Positions 1 through 8,763 of a stretch of DNA of 39,276 nt are shown here, in pieces. The notes beneath the pieces are model-generated. The model saw only the letters and a list, made by a program, of their open reading frames with translations. It was not told the origin of the DNA and did not search any database. The position numbers and the translations under genes are program-made. This stretch comes from Dechloromonas sp. (GTDB taxonomy: Bacteria > Pseudomonadota > Gammaproteobacteria > Burkholderiales > Rhodocyclaceae), in NCBI GenBank assembly GCA_016791065.1, contig JAEUOD010000191.1, forward strand, positions 1 to 39,276, read 5' to 3'. Within the stretch, counting starts at the first letter, position 1; every line of letters begins with the position of its first letter.

Positions 1-1205
1 ATGTCGTCGTCGACGACGATGATGGTCTTGGTGTACATGAACTGGCGCAGGAAGGACCAGATGCCGAACATGATCCGCTTGGCGTGGCCGGGATACTGCT
101 TCTTGATGCTGACGATGGCCATCCGGTACGAGCAGCCTTCGGGCGGCAGGTAGAAATCGACGATCTCCGGATACTGCTTCTGGAGCAACGGCACGAAGAC
201 CTCGTTAAGCGCGACGCCGAGCACGGCCGGCTCGTCGGGCGGCTTGCCGGTGTAGGTGCTGTGGTAGATCGGGTTCTTGCGCATGGTGATGCGCTCGATC
301 GTGAATACCGGGAATTCGGCCTGCTCGTTGTAGTAGCCGGTGTGGTCGCCATACGGCCCTTCCAAGGCCATTTCACCGGGGTGGATGACACCTTCCAGTA
401 CGATTTCGGCCGAGGCCGGCACTTGCAGCGACGAGCCAAGGCACTGTGTCAGTTCGGTCTTGCCGCCGCGCAGGAGGCCGGCGAACTGGTATTCGGACAG
501 GCTGTCCGGCACCGGGGTCACGGCACCGAGGATGGTTGCCGGGTCGCAACCGAGCACGACGGCAACCGGGAAAGGCTGGCCTGGATTGGCCAGCTGGTGG
601 TCGCGGAAATCGAGCGCGCCGCCGCGATGGGCCAACCAGCGCATGATGACCTTGTTCGGTCCGAGCACCTGCTGGCGGTAGATGCCGAGATTCTGCCGGT
701 TCTTGTGCGGTCCGCGCGTCACCACCAGGCCCCAGGTGATCAGGGGCGCAATGTCGCCCGGCCAGCAGTGCTGGATCGGCAAGCGCGACAGCTCGACATC
801 CTGGCCTTCCCAGACGACCTCTTGGCATGGTGCATTCGATACTTTCTTGGGCGCCATGTTGAGCACTTGCTTGAGGATGGGCAGCTTGTCCCAGGCATCC
901 TTGAGCCCCTTGGGCGGCTCGGGCTCCTTGAGATAGGCGAGCAGCTTGCCGACTTCGCGCAGCGCCTGCACCGATTCCTCGCCCATACCCAGCGCCACCC
1001 GCTTGGGCGTTCCGAAGAGATTGGCGAGCACGGGAATCGTATGTCCCTTCGGCTTCTCGAAGAGGATGGCCGGCCCGCCGGCACGCAGCACGCGGTCGCA
1101 GATCTCAGTCATTTCGAGACGCGTGTCGACCTCAAGGCCGATACGCTTCAGTTCGCCGGTTTTCTCAAGTTGCGACATGAAGTCGCGCAGATCGTGATAT
1201 TTCAT
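1..1205 (-). CDS. ubiD: UbiD, 3-octaprenyl-4-hydroxybenzoate carboxy-lyase (3' end beyond window)
   Basis: Prenylated-FMN-dependent decarboxylase that removes the carboxyl group of 3-polyprenyl-4-hydroxybenzoate in ubiquinone synthesis. The visible 401 residues begin [10 protein letters not shown] and follow E. coli UbiD (about 497 aa) almost continuously from memory: [60 protein letters not shown] and LPPEGCSYR are all present. The last 90 or so residues lie off the left edge. The ATG overlaps the stop codon of the preceding cytochrome gene (ATGA), so translation is probably coupled. It is the last visible gene of a minus-strand run that starts with ubiA. The family call is very secure; only the C-terminus is unseen. 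Confidence 0.96.
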   Translation of the reverse strand, partial: MKYHDLRDFMSQLEKTGELKRIGLEVDTRLEMTEICDRVLRAGGPAILFEKPKGHTIPVLANLFGTPKRVALGMGEESVQALREVGKLLAYLKEPEPPKGLKDAWDKLPILKQVLNMAPKKVSNAPCQEVVWEGQDVELSRLPIQHCWPGDIAPLITWGLVVTRGPHKNRQNLGIYRQQVLGPNKVIMRWLAHRGGALDFRDHQLANPGQPFPVAVVLGCDPATILGAVTPVPDSLSEYQFAGLLRGGKTELTQCLGSSLQVPASAEIVLEGVIHPGEMALEGPYGDHTGYYNEQAEFPVFTIERITMRKNPIYHSTYTGKPPDEPAVLGVALNEVFVPLLQKQYPEIVDFYLPPEGCSYRMAIVSIKKQYPGHAKRIMFGIWSFLRQFMYTKTIIVVDDD

Positions 1206-1849
1206 CGAATTCGATAACTCTGGTGACAGTTGGCGCAGCTACCGGTCAGCATCGGCAGCATGGCAATGGCGGTTTCGCGGTCGCCGGTCCGCGCTACCGT
1301 GGCGAAATCGCTGGCCGCCCGGTAACCCTCCAAGGCCATGCGACGCATGGCTTCCGGCATGTATTGCTCGGGCCGCGCCGGCTTCGGCAGCTTCTGGTGA
1401 GCCCCCCAGACCGGCACGCCCATTCGATCAAGGGCTATCTCGCCAGCCTCCTCGACCTTGCCGGCGACCAGCCGTTTCATCACTTCATCAAGGGCGACGG
1501 TCAGCTCACGCATTTCCGCACGCACCGCCACGCGGGCCTGCCATGGCATGGGAACCAGCTCCCGTTCATCCTTGCCGATTACGGCCGCCACGCCAACCAC
1601 GGCTACCGGATTTTGTTCTGATTTGGGCGCCGGCTTCCCCCCTGCCGCCAGCACTGGCTTGGCAGCGACAGCCTTGCCTTGCTTCCCCCAGGATGGCGAT
1701 GCCGGTTTCACGGCAATGGCCCGACCCGGCTTGGCCTTGGCTGCAGGCGCCGGCCTAGCTACCGGCGTTCCTTCAACCGCGCTTGCCTGCACCCCGCCGA
1801 GCAGGCAAGGAGACAGGCAAAGCAGGACAAAGAGCAGCGAACGTCTCAC
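1202..1849 (-). CDS. Exported cytochrome c'-like protein with Ala/Pro/Lys-rich linker
   Basis: A 215-residue exported haem protein. Residues 1-23 form a signal peptide ([19 protein letters not shown]). A low-complexity segment rich in Ala, Pro and Lys follows to about residue 85, then a helical domain ends in a single haem-binding CANCH motif ten residues from the C-terminus. A C-terminal CxxCH after a four-helix-type domain is the hallmark of the cytochrome c' class. The start is GTG at 1849; no in-frame alternative would keep the signal peptide, and no strong ribosome binding site is seen. The gene at 1956-2378 is a paralogue sharing the pattern 'AGKV.EAG...', 'MP.AM...' and 'A.LP.LT..C..CH..YR.R'. 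The stop overlaps the ubiD start by 4 nt. A role as electron carrier or gas-ligand binder is inference. Confidence 0.8.
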   Translation of the reverse strand: MRRSLLFVLLCLSPCLLGGVQASAVEGTPVARPAPAAKAKPGRAIAVKPASPSWGKQGKAVAAKPVLAAGGKPAPKSEQNPVAVVGVAAVIGKDERELVPMPWQARVAVRAEMRELTVALDEVMKRLVAGKVEEAGEIALDRMGVPVWGAHQKLPKPARPEQYMPEAMRRMALEGYRAASDFATVARTGDRETAIAMLPMLTGSCANCHQSYRIR

Positions 1850-1955
1850 AAGGATCGCACGGAAATGAAAAATCCCCCGACGATGCCGAGCGCCGCGCGC
1901 ATCGGCTCACCGGACCACGCCGGGTCCGACATGCAGTCGTACCGGCCGCGATGTT

Positions 1956-2378
1956 TCATCTTGTCCGGTAGGCAGCGTGACAGCCAACGCAAGCGCTGGT
2001 CAGATTCGGCAGCAGCGCCATCGCCTTGTCACGATCACCGCTGGCGGCCACCCGGGCAAATTCACTGACGGCCTTGTGGCCATCCATGCCGATACCGTGC
2101 ATCGCCGGTGGCATGTGCGGTCCCGGGCGTGCATCCACCGGTTTGGCACGATGCCGTCCCATCGACGCGACGCCCAGCGAGGACTCGGCCAGCACACCGG
2201 CTTCCTTGACCTTGCCGGCCGCCATCAGGCCGAGGATTTCGTTGAGCTGGATGAGATTGTCGAGCATTTCCTCACGCAGTGATTCCTGGGCGGCCGGCGG
2301 CAAAGTCGCCAGTTGGCGGGTATCTTCGGCCAGCACATTGCCCGCCAGCAACATCCCGATCAAGATCAGGCGTTTCAT
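1956..2378 (-). CDS. Exported cytochrome c'-like protein (shorter paralogue)
   Basis: A 140-residue protein with an 18-residue signal peptide ([17 protein letters not shown]), a helical domain and a C-terminal CVGCH haem motif, the usual size for a cytochrome c'. It closely resembles the next gene downstream (1202-1849) over the haem-bearing half but lacks its Ala/Pro/Lys linker, so the pair probably arose by tandem duplication. Its ATG overlaps the ubiA stop (ATGA). The two cytochrome genes are separated by about 106 nt in which I see no gene. Family assignment is good; the physiological partner is unknown. Being inside a ubiquinone operon suggests, but does not prove, a respiratory or redox-protective role. 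Confidence 0.82.
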   Translation of the reverse strand: MKRLILIGMLLAGNVLAEDTRQLATLPPAAQESLREEMLDNLIQLNEILGLMAAGKVKEAGVLAESSLGVASMGRHRAKPVDARPGPHMPPAMHGIGMDGHKAVSEFARVAASGDRDKAMALLPNLTSACVGCHAAYRTR

Positions 2379-3265
2379 CCAAAGCTCCTTCCGGAAACCA
2401 GAAAATCCAGCGCAATGCCGAGGAAAATCACCAGACCGGCATAATTGTTATGCAGAAAGGCCTTGAAGCAGGGCATGCGCTCACGGCCGCGAATCCAGAA
2501 GTAGTGCTGCACGAAGATCGCCGCCGCCGCGACCAGGCCGGCATCATAAATCCAGCCAAGGCGCAGCCCGAAACCAAGCCAGGCGAGAATGCCCAGGGTG
2601 ACGGCATAGCAGGCCATCACCGCCGCCACATCGAAGCGCCCGAAAGTAATCGCCGAAGTCTTGATGCCGATCTTCAGATCGTCATCGCGGTCCACCATGG
2701 CGTATTCCGTATCGTAGGCCACTGCCCAGAAAACATTTGCGAGCAACAGCCACCAGGCTTCGGCCGGCACCTCGCCAAGATGGGCGGCATAGCCCATCGG
2801 GATGCCAAAGCCGAAGGCAATGCCGAGATACGCCTGGGGAATCGCCAGGAAACGTTTGGTGAAAGGATAGCTCGCGGCCAGGAAGAGCGCCGGCACCGAC
2901 ATCCAGATCACCAGCGGCTTGCCGAGCGCCAGCACGAGCGCAAAGGACACCAGCGCAAGGCTGGCGAACAGCCACAGCGCCTCCTTCGTGCTCACCCTGC
3001 CGGCTGTCAGCGGTCGCTCTTTCGTGCGTTCCACATGTTTGTCGAAATCACGGTCGGCATAGTCGTTGATGACGCAGCCGGCCGAACGCATCAGCACAGT
3101 ACCGAGTACGAAAACCCAGAGCACCATCCAGTCCGGATGTCCATCGGCCGACAACCAGAGCGCCCAGAGCGTCGGCCAGAGCAGGAGCAGGATGCCGATC
3201 GGCTTGTCGAGCCGCATCAGCTTTTCGTAGAGGTCGAGTTTTTCCTTGAGAGCGGGCCAGTTCAT
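2375..3265 (-). CDS. ubiA: UbiA, 4-hydroxybenzoate polyprenyltransferase
   Basis: Integral membrane prenyltransferase that attaches the polyprenyl tail to 4-hydroxybenzoate, the first committed membrane step of ubiquinone synthesis. It is 296 aa with about eight hydrophobic segments. Both Asp-rich prenyl-diphosphate/Mg2+ motifs are visible: NDYADRDFD at about residue 67 and [13 protein letters not shown] at about residue 184, plus the [10 protein letters not shown] segment typical of UbiA. It is the first gene of the minus-strand run ubiA - cytochrome - cytochrome - ubiD, which brings two enzymes of the same pathway together. The promoter presumably lies in the 121 nt that separate it from the divergent gene at 3387. 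Confidence 0.95.
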   Translation of the reverse strand: MNWPALKEKLDLYEKLMRLDKPIGILLLLWPTLWALWLSADGHPDWMVLWVFVLGTVLMRSAGCVINDYADRDFDKHVERTKERPLTAGRVSTKEALWLFASLALVSFALVLALGKPLVIWMSVPALFLAASYPFTKRFLAIPQAYLGIAFGFGIPMGYAAHLGEVPAEAWWLLLANVFWAVAYDTEYAMVDRDDDLKIGIKTSAITFGRFDVAAVMACYAVTLGILAWLGFGLRLGWIYDAGLVAAAAIFVQHYFWIRGRERMPCFKAFLHNNYAGLVIFLGIALDFLVSGRSFG

Positions 3266-3386
3266 GGTGGCGCGATTTTACCCCGGCAGGCGAAAAACAC
3301 TCTTTACGCTTTGTTACGTTCTGTCGGTCGCCCAAACACCACTAAACTGCGTTACTCGGTACACCTGCAACACGAAAGATCGCCTC

Positions 3387-3863
3387 ATGAACCGCTATAT
3401 TTTTACCGCTCTGCTGGCCATTGCTGCCCTCATCCCTCAGGCTCACGCCTCGAGCTTTTCGATCAACGTCGGCCAACCCGGCTTTTACGGCCGCATCGAC
3501 ATTGGGGGCTTCCCACCCCCACCCTTGCTTTATCCGCAGCCGATCATGATCCAGCATGGACCACCCGGACTGGCGCCTTACTATCTGCGCGTCCCACCGG
3601 GGCACGCCAAGCATTGGCACAAGCATTGCCACAGCTACCGCGCCTGCGGCCGGCCGGTCTATTTCGTCCGTGACGACTGGTATGTGAACGATTACGCGCC
3701 GCGTTACCGCGAACGCCACCACGACCACTATTACCGGGATGATCGCCGCTACGACGACCGACGCCACTATCGTCATGACTACAGGGGCGACGACCGCCAT
3801 TACCGGGGTGATGATCGCGGCCATGGGCGAGGCCATGGTCATGGACGTGGCCGCGACGACTGA
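3387..3863 (+). CDS. Exported His/Arg/Asp-rich hypothetical protein
   Basis: A 158-residue protein with a clear signal peptide (MNRYIFTALLAIAALIPQAHA). A Pro-rich region (PPPPLLYP) follows, then a His cluster (GHAKHWHKHCHSYRACG), and the C-terminal 50 residues are almost entirely His, Arg, Asp, Tyr and Gly, with repeats of RYDDRRHYR and GDDRHYRGDDRGHGRG type. The start at 3387 is chosen because it opens the signal peptide; upstream in-frame codons run into the ubiA promoter region. I do not recognise the family. The composition would suit metal or polyanion binding in the periplasm, but this is inference. It ends 10 nt before the convergent stop at 3874. Confidence 0.75.
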   Translation: MNRYIFTALLAIAALIPQAHASSFSINVGQPGFYGRIDIGGFPPPPLLYPQPIMIQHGPPGLAPYYLRVPPGHAKHWHKHCHSYRACGRPVYFVRDDWYVNDYAPRYRERHHDHYYRDDRRYDDRRHYRHDYRGDDRHYRGDDRGHGRGHGHGRGRDD

Positions 3864-3873
3864 TCAGCTCGAT

Positions 3874-5757
3874 CTACTTTTCCACACCGCGCAAGGCCAG
3901 AACCGTCTCCTGAAGTCTGCTCGGCAGCGCCTCGGTCGCTGCCAACGGAACGCCGACCCGCAAGGAAACGCGCGAGAACATGCCTCGCCGGAAGGGCTTT
4001 TTCATCGCCGCACCCTCGATGCGCGAAAAATAGCTGCCCCAGAGTCCGGAAAGCGCCATTGGCACGACTGGCACGGGATTGGCGGCGAGAATGCGACTGA
4101 TGCCTGGACGGAAGGGCTGCAGTTCGCCATCGTGCGTAATCCCGCCCTCCGGGAAAAGCCCGACCAGCTCGCCTGCGCTCAGTGCAGCCGAAACCTCGGC
4201 GAATGCCTTTTCCATCATTTCGGGATCCTCCTTGGCCGAGGCAATGGGAATCGCACCGCAGTGGCGGAAGATGAAACTGAGTACGGGAATCCGGAAAATC
4301 CGGTGGTCCATAACGAAGCGAACCGGCCGCGGCGAGGCGCCCATGATGATCACCGCATCGGCAAAGCTGACATGGTTGGCGACGATGAGCGCGGCGCCCT
4401 CCTCGGGGATGTGATCAATGCCCTCGCTGCGCAGCCGATAGGCCGCCTTGACCATGAGCCAGGCCATGAAACGCAACAGGAATTCCGGCACCAGGGTGTA
4501 GATGTAGATGGCGACCAGCGCATTGGCCAGCGCCGCGACGCCGAACAAGGCGGGGATGGAAAGGCCGCCGCTGCCGAGCAGCGCAGCCGCGCCAAGTGCC
4601 CCGACGACCATGAACAGTGCATTGACGATATTGTTGGCAGCGATGATCCGTGCACGGTGCTCGGCAGAGCTGCGAATCTGGACCAGCGCGTAGAGCGGCA
4701 CGATGAAAAACCCGCCGAAGACGCCAAGCATCAACAGATCGAAGATCACCCGCCAGGCCCAGGGATGAGCCAGCAGGGCAGCCAACTCCAGGGGCGTCCC
4801 GCCGCCGCTGGCGGCAGGAGAGGCGAAGGCCAGGTCAAGACCGAACAGCGTCAGGCCGATCGAGCCGAATGGCACCAGGCCGATTTCCACGCGTTTGCCG
4901 GACATCCTTTCACAGAGCAGCGATCCGATCCCGATACCGACCGAAAAGATGGCCAGCAATAAAGTGACCGCCGACTCGGCGCCCCCCAGCACATCCTTGG
5001 CGTAGGCCGGGAACTGGGCGAGAAAGAGGGCACCGTACAGCCAGAACCAGGAAATACCCAGGATCGAGAGGAATACCGTCCGGTTCTTGCGCGCAAAGCT
5101 GATATTGCGCCAGGTCTCGCTCAAGGGATTGAGGTTGATCCGCAAACCGGGGTCCGGCGCCGGAGCCGCCGGAATGCCCCGGCTGGCGATGTAGCCGGCG
5201 ATGGCGACCAGCAGGCCGCCCAATGCGACCCAGGTCGGCGCATCGGCCGCGCCGGCAAGCAGCCCACCGGTAATCGTGCCCAACAGGATGGCGATGAAGG
5301 TCCCGGCCTCGACCAGGGCATTGCCGCCGACCAGTTCCCCCTCGGCCAGGTGCTGAGGCAGGATCGCGTACTTCACTGGCCCGAAAAGCGTCGAATGCAA
5401 GCCGAACAGGAAAAGGGCGAAAAGCAGGATGGCGAGGCTGTGCTGTTGAAAGCCGAGTGCGGCGATCAACATGATGCCGATTTCCAGGACCTTGACCAGC
5501 CGGGCCAGTTTTGCCTTGTCGTACTTGTCGGCCAACTGGCCTGCCGTGGCTGAGAAAAGAAAGAATGGCAGGATAAAAATGCCGGCCGCGAGATTGGCCA
5601 GCAGGCCTGGCGCCAAAGTTGTCCAGCTTGCCGCGTGAAAAGTCAGCAGAACGACCAGGGCATTCTTGAACAGGTTGTCGTTGAACGCCCCGAGAAACTG
5701 AGTGCCGAAAAAGGGTGCGAAACGGCGCTCGCGCAATAGTTGAAACTGGCCGCTCAT
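3874..5757 (-). CDS. LplT-like MFS transporter fused to PlsC-type acyltransferase
   Basis: A 627-residue two-domain membrane protein. Residues 1 to about 400 are an MFS transporter beginning RRFAPFFGTQFLGAFNDNLFKNAL, the signature start of the lysophospholipid transporter LplT family. Residues about 430-627 are a 1-acylglycerol-3-phosphate-type acyltransferase with the catalytic NHVSFAD (HX4D) motif and the FPEGGIT substrate-binding motif. In E. coli the comparable partners are the separate LplT and the Aas acyltransferase. Here the flippase carries its own acyltransferase, and an Aas homologue lies at the head of the same strand run. The inferred role is import of lysophospholipid across the inner membrane and its re-acylation. 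The ATG overlaps the previous stop by 4 nt. Confidence 0.88.
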   Translation of the reverse strand: MSGQFQLLRERRFAPFFGTQFLGAFNDNLFKNALVVLLTFHAASWTTLAPGLLANLAAGIFILPFFLFSATAGQLADKYDKAKLARLVKVLEIGIMLIAALGFQQHSLAILLFALFLFGLHSTLFGPVKYAILPQHLAEGELVGGNALVEAGTFIAILLGTITGGLLAGAADAPTWVALGGLLVAIAGYIASRGIPAAPAPDPGLRINLNPLSETWRNISFARKNRTVFLSILGISWFWLYGALFLAQFPAYAKDVLGGAESAVTLLLAIFSVGIGIGSLLCERMSGKRVEIGLVPFGSIGLTLFGLDLAFASPAASGGGTPLELAALLAHPWAWRVIFDLLMLGVFGGFFIVPLYALVQIRSSAEHRARIIAANNIVNALFMVVGALGAAALLGSGGLSIPALFGVAALANALVAIYIYTLVPEFLLRFMAWLMVKAAYRLRSEGIDHIPEEGAALIVANHVSFADAVIIMGASPRPVRFVMDHRIFRIPVLSFIFRHCGAIPIASAKEDPEMMEKAFAEVSAALSAGELVGLFPEGGITHDGELQPFRPGISRILAANPVPVVPMALSGLWGSYFSRIEGAAMKKPFRRGMFSRVSLRVGVPLAATEALPSRLQETVLALRGVEK

Positions 5758-7397
5758 GCCATTTCCCCCAACAGCGAGGCGCGGCGACGCCGCCGGATGT
5801 GCAGACCTCCCAAGCCCAGGAAGGCGAAGAAGCCGCTATAACCTGCCAGTGCGTAGCTGGAAGGCAGCATTTCCTCAGCGGGCGAGCCCTTGTCCTTCAG
5901 TTCTGCCGGGAAAGGACGTGGATCGTTCGGGACGATTTTCCACTGCGCGCGGTCGGCTGGCGTTCTCGCCATGAATTCGTCGAGCGAGGCGACCGGTGCC
6001 TGCCCCATCGCTCGTGACGAGGGGAACTGCGGAATCCGCACGAAGACGAGGGCCTCGAGGTCTTCCGCCATCATCTTCTCGTAGGCCGAGGCATTGGCCG
6101 GATTGGCGATGATGCGCTGGAGAATGTCCTCCCCCGCCGCAGTGAAGGCGACAAACGGATACAGGTTGGTCTTTTCGGCCGACAAATAGTCATATGCCTT
6201 GCGCCCCTTGTCCAGGCTGCGCTCCTTGATCGCCATGTAGGGCAATGCGGCAGCCGCCTTCAGGAGACCGGCCGAACCTTGCTCCGGAATCTGCCAGCCC
6301 AGCGAACGCAGGGTTTCCAGATTGATGCCGGCACAGTTTGCAGTCGCATGGTTGTAGGTGAAATCATGACGATAGAAGTGATTGAACACCCGGCTGATCG
6401 CTTCCTGGTAAAGACCGGGTACGCGACCATCCTTGAAAACCGCGACCAGCATGTAGCTCGGGCGATACCAGGACTGGCCGCTGTTCAGGTCGGTCTGGTA
6501 GGCATCCATCGGCAAGGTGGCGGCGACAATGCCTTTCTCGCTGACGGAGTCCAGGTTGTAGAAATTGTTGACCAGCCACTGATCCCACTCCCCATGCTCG
6601 CCGAATCGGCCGGTGGCGACAGCGAAGTGGCCGCCATGCGCTTCGTCGTCATCGCCTTGCGCTCCGTTCAGAACAAAGGCCATTACCGGCTTGCCAGCCA
6701 GATCCGCCGCCTTGCCCGATCGGCTCCACAAGGTGCGACTGGCCAGCGGCAAACTGGCAGCACCGCCATCGGCCCTGACCAGGCTTTCCAGCGTTTCATC
6801 GGACTGCAAGGGAGCGGACAGCAACTGCGCCCCCAGGGCGAAATCCTCGGGCCACAGGGTCCGCGCCGTAAAATGCCCCTTTTCCAGAGAGCCCCGCGCC
6901 TTAATCGAGCGCCCAGCAAAATATTTCAGGCTGTCGGCGTTGTAATACGAAAGATTGCTGTCGATCTTCTCGACCAGACGTAGCGGCTGCGACTCCCCCT
7001 TGCCCGAATCCAGGCGATCACCGCTTTCAGCCAGGATGCCCCGCGCCACCTGCGGCGACCCGAGCCAAAGCAGTGCCGGACGCTCGCCGTTCGGCTGCCC
7101 CCGCCGGGTACCCGCCCAGCGGCGCACATCCTCCTGAACCCGGAGCCCGGCTTCGAATCCCGCCGCCTGCCCGGTCGGCACGGCAATCTGATCGCCCTCG
7201 AAATACCACAAGGCCTGCCTGGGCGTCGGGCAGTCGACACAGTCGCTCCCTTTGGCCAAACGGAAATCGGCCGCTCCATACAAGCCCAGCGGGGAATTAT
7301 TGCCCAGCGCATCGCTCACCAACGACGCCGAAAAGGCCGGCAGGCTGAAACACAGACCGGCGGCAACAACCCCGGACGCCAAAGCACGAAGCTTCAT
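5754..7397 (-). CDS. Exported protein with permuted papain-like His...Cys order and C-terminal membrane anchor
   Basis: A 547-residue protein starting at 7397, where AGGAG lies about 10 nt upstream and a signal peptide begins (MKLRALASGVVAAGLCFSLPAFSA). The central region has GGHFAVATGRFGEHGEWDQW followed about 100 residues later by NHATANCAGINLETLRSLGW. A conserved-looking His before a Cys is the reversed order seen in circularly permuted NlpC/P60-type and DUF4105-like proteins, so a cysteine hydrolase or acyltransferase activity is possible. The C-terminus has one hydrophobic stretch (about residues 515-535) followed by RRRRR, which looks like a membrane anchor or sorting tail. A Cys pair (CVDC) occurs near residue 52. 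I do not recognise a named family with confidence. It is coupled to the transporter-acyltransferase gene by an ATGA overlap. Confidence 0.7.
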   Translation of the reverse strand: MKLRALASGVVAAGLCFSLPAFSASLVSDALGNNSPLGLYGAADFRLAKGSDCVDCPTPRQALWYFEGDQIAVPTGQAAGFEAGLRVQEDVRRWAGTRRGQPNGERPALLWLGSPQVARGILAESGDRLDSGKGESQPLRLVEKIDSNLSYYNADSLKYFAGRSIKARGSLEKGHFTARTLWPEDFALGAQLLSAPLQSDETLESLVRADGGAASLPLASRTLWSRSGKAADLAGKPVMAFVLNGAQGDDDEAHGGHFAVATGRFGEHGEWDQWLVNNFYNLDSVSEKGIVAATLPMDAYQTDLNSGQSWYRPSYMLVAVFKDGRVPGLYQEAISRVFNHFYRHDFTYNHATANCAGINLETLRSLGWQIPEQGSAGLLKAAAALPYMAIKERSLDKGRKAYDYLSAEKTNLYPFVAFTAAGEDILQRIIANPANASAYEKMMAEDLEALVFVRIPQFPSSRAMGQAPVASLDEFMARTPADRAQWKIVPNDPRPFPAELKDKGSPAEEMLPSSYALAGYSGFFAFLGLGGLHIRRRRRASLLGEMA

Positions 7398-7518
7398 TTC
7401 ACTAGTTCTCCTGGAACGAATCATTTGATTTTGATATCTACAGCAACCATCGACGATGCCATAGGCATCAAACAACTAGGATCCCGGGCACGCCGTTCGG
7501 TAGTCAAGGCGCGTCGAC

Positions 7519-8763
7519 TCATGCCCGATTACCGGCAAAAGCGCGGCGCGTCTGGAACACCACCGGGGAAAATGAATGGCCCTGCCAAGTCAGCAAACGC
7601 TTGAGGGCGAAATCGAAGAAAAGAGGATTGTGCTGGCGTATCGCATCCAGATCGGCGACTGCCCCGGCCGGCAGCAAGTCCGCCTTGACCAGCGCCCGCA
7701 ACGAAGTCAGCGGCAGGATGCCGGGCAAGGGATAGTCCGAACCGTGCAGCAGTCGCTCGTGCAAGTCCTCGCGCTCAAGCAGCGTGCGGATCAGTGCCGG
7801 CTTGCGGTTGCGCTGGGTGATCGCCGAAATGTCGCCGTAGAGGCGCTCCTTGCCACGCGCTTCACCGAACAAGCGAAGAAAGAGTTCGAAACTGCTACGC
7901 TGCGGGCCGTTGGCCCCCTTGTCGAGATCGATGTCCTCGCCCAGCGAAGCGCAGTGTGCGACGACAACCTTCACCCCGGCATCGAGCGCCCGGCGCAGGC
8001 GTAGCGGGTTGCCGAAAGCCTGCGTATCGCTGCCCTTGACCGCCTTTTCTTCGCCGCAATGGACGATCAACGGCGTGCCGCTTTCCGCCAGGACGCGGTA
8101 GAAGGCGTCGCACTGCGCCGATGCCGGATCCATGCCCATTGCCGCCGGCAGCCATTTGACGGCGCGCGCGCCGCCGGCAATCGCCCCCCGGAGGTCGTCG
8201 GCCGCACCGGCTCGGTAAGGATGGATCGAAGCGACCCACTCGAAGCGCTCGGGAAAATCGTGTGCCAGCTTGGCCGCCCAGGCATTCGGAACATGGAAGG
8301 CGGTGTGCTCGGCATGCGCCTTGCCGGCCTGGTCGTGAAAGGACTCGAAGGCGAAGAGCATGACCTTGAAGCCAGCCGGCATCGCCTCGCACAGGTTGAG
8401 CAGGCGCGCCACGTAGGCCGCATCGACCTTGCCCGGTGCATCATGGGCGCAGCCGGCGTTCATGTAGAAGAGACGCTGGGCGTAGTGCAACGGATGCAAC
8501 ATCGAGGACAACTGCGGCCCGACGACGATACCGCTGCCACCATCGCCCAGTCCGGCAACGTGCACATGGCAGTCCCAGAGCTGGGCGGGGTCGATCCCCT
8601 CCCAGACCTTGCCGAGCCATGGGCTGTCGATCAGGCTGGCGGGAATCGCCACCCGGCAAGCATTAACCACGGCCGGTTTGGCCAGGCTCCAGCCCGCTGC
8701 GGAGCAGGCCCCCAAACCGAGGGCGGCGCCCAGAAAGCGGCGACGGGCAATGGACGGGGCCAT
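7519..8763 (-). CDS. Tat-exported amidohydrolase-2 type TIM-barrel hydrolase
   Basis: A 414-residue protein with a twin-arginine signal peptide (RRRFLGAALGLGACSAAG), so it is probably folded with metal and exported to the periplasm. Metal-hydrolase motifs occur in the expected order: DCHVH near residue 64, AVKWLP near 198, IVHCGEE near 234, VVAHCAS near 269 and LLHGSDYPLPG near 342. These match the amidohydrolase-related (TIM-barrel) family that includes decarboxylases and lactonases. The substrate cannot be read from the sequence. Its start overlaps the stop of the aas-like gene by one base (TGATG), so it is translated from the same message; 121 nt separate it from the next gene. Confidence 0.83.
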   Translation of the reverse strand: MAPSIARRRFLGAALGLGACSAAGWSLAKPAVVNACRVAIPASLIDSPWLGKVWEGIDPAQLWDCHVHVAGLGDGGSGIVVGPQLSSMLHPLHYAQRLFYMNAGCAHDAPGKVDAAYVARLLNLCEAMPAGFKVMLFAFESFHDQAGKAHAEHTAFHVPNAWAAKLAHDFPERFEWVASIHPYRAGAADDLRGAIAGGARAVKWLPAAMGMDPASAQCDAFYRVLAESGTPLIVHCGEEKAVKGSDTQAFGNPLRLRRALDAGVKVVVAHCASLGEDIDLDKGANGPQRSSFELFLRLFGEARGKERLYGDISAITQRNRKPALIRTLLEREDLHERLLHGSDYPLPGILPLTSLRALVKADLLPAGAVADLDAIRQHNPLFFDFALKRLLTWQGHSFSPVVFQTRRAFAGNRA

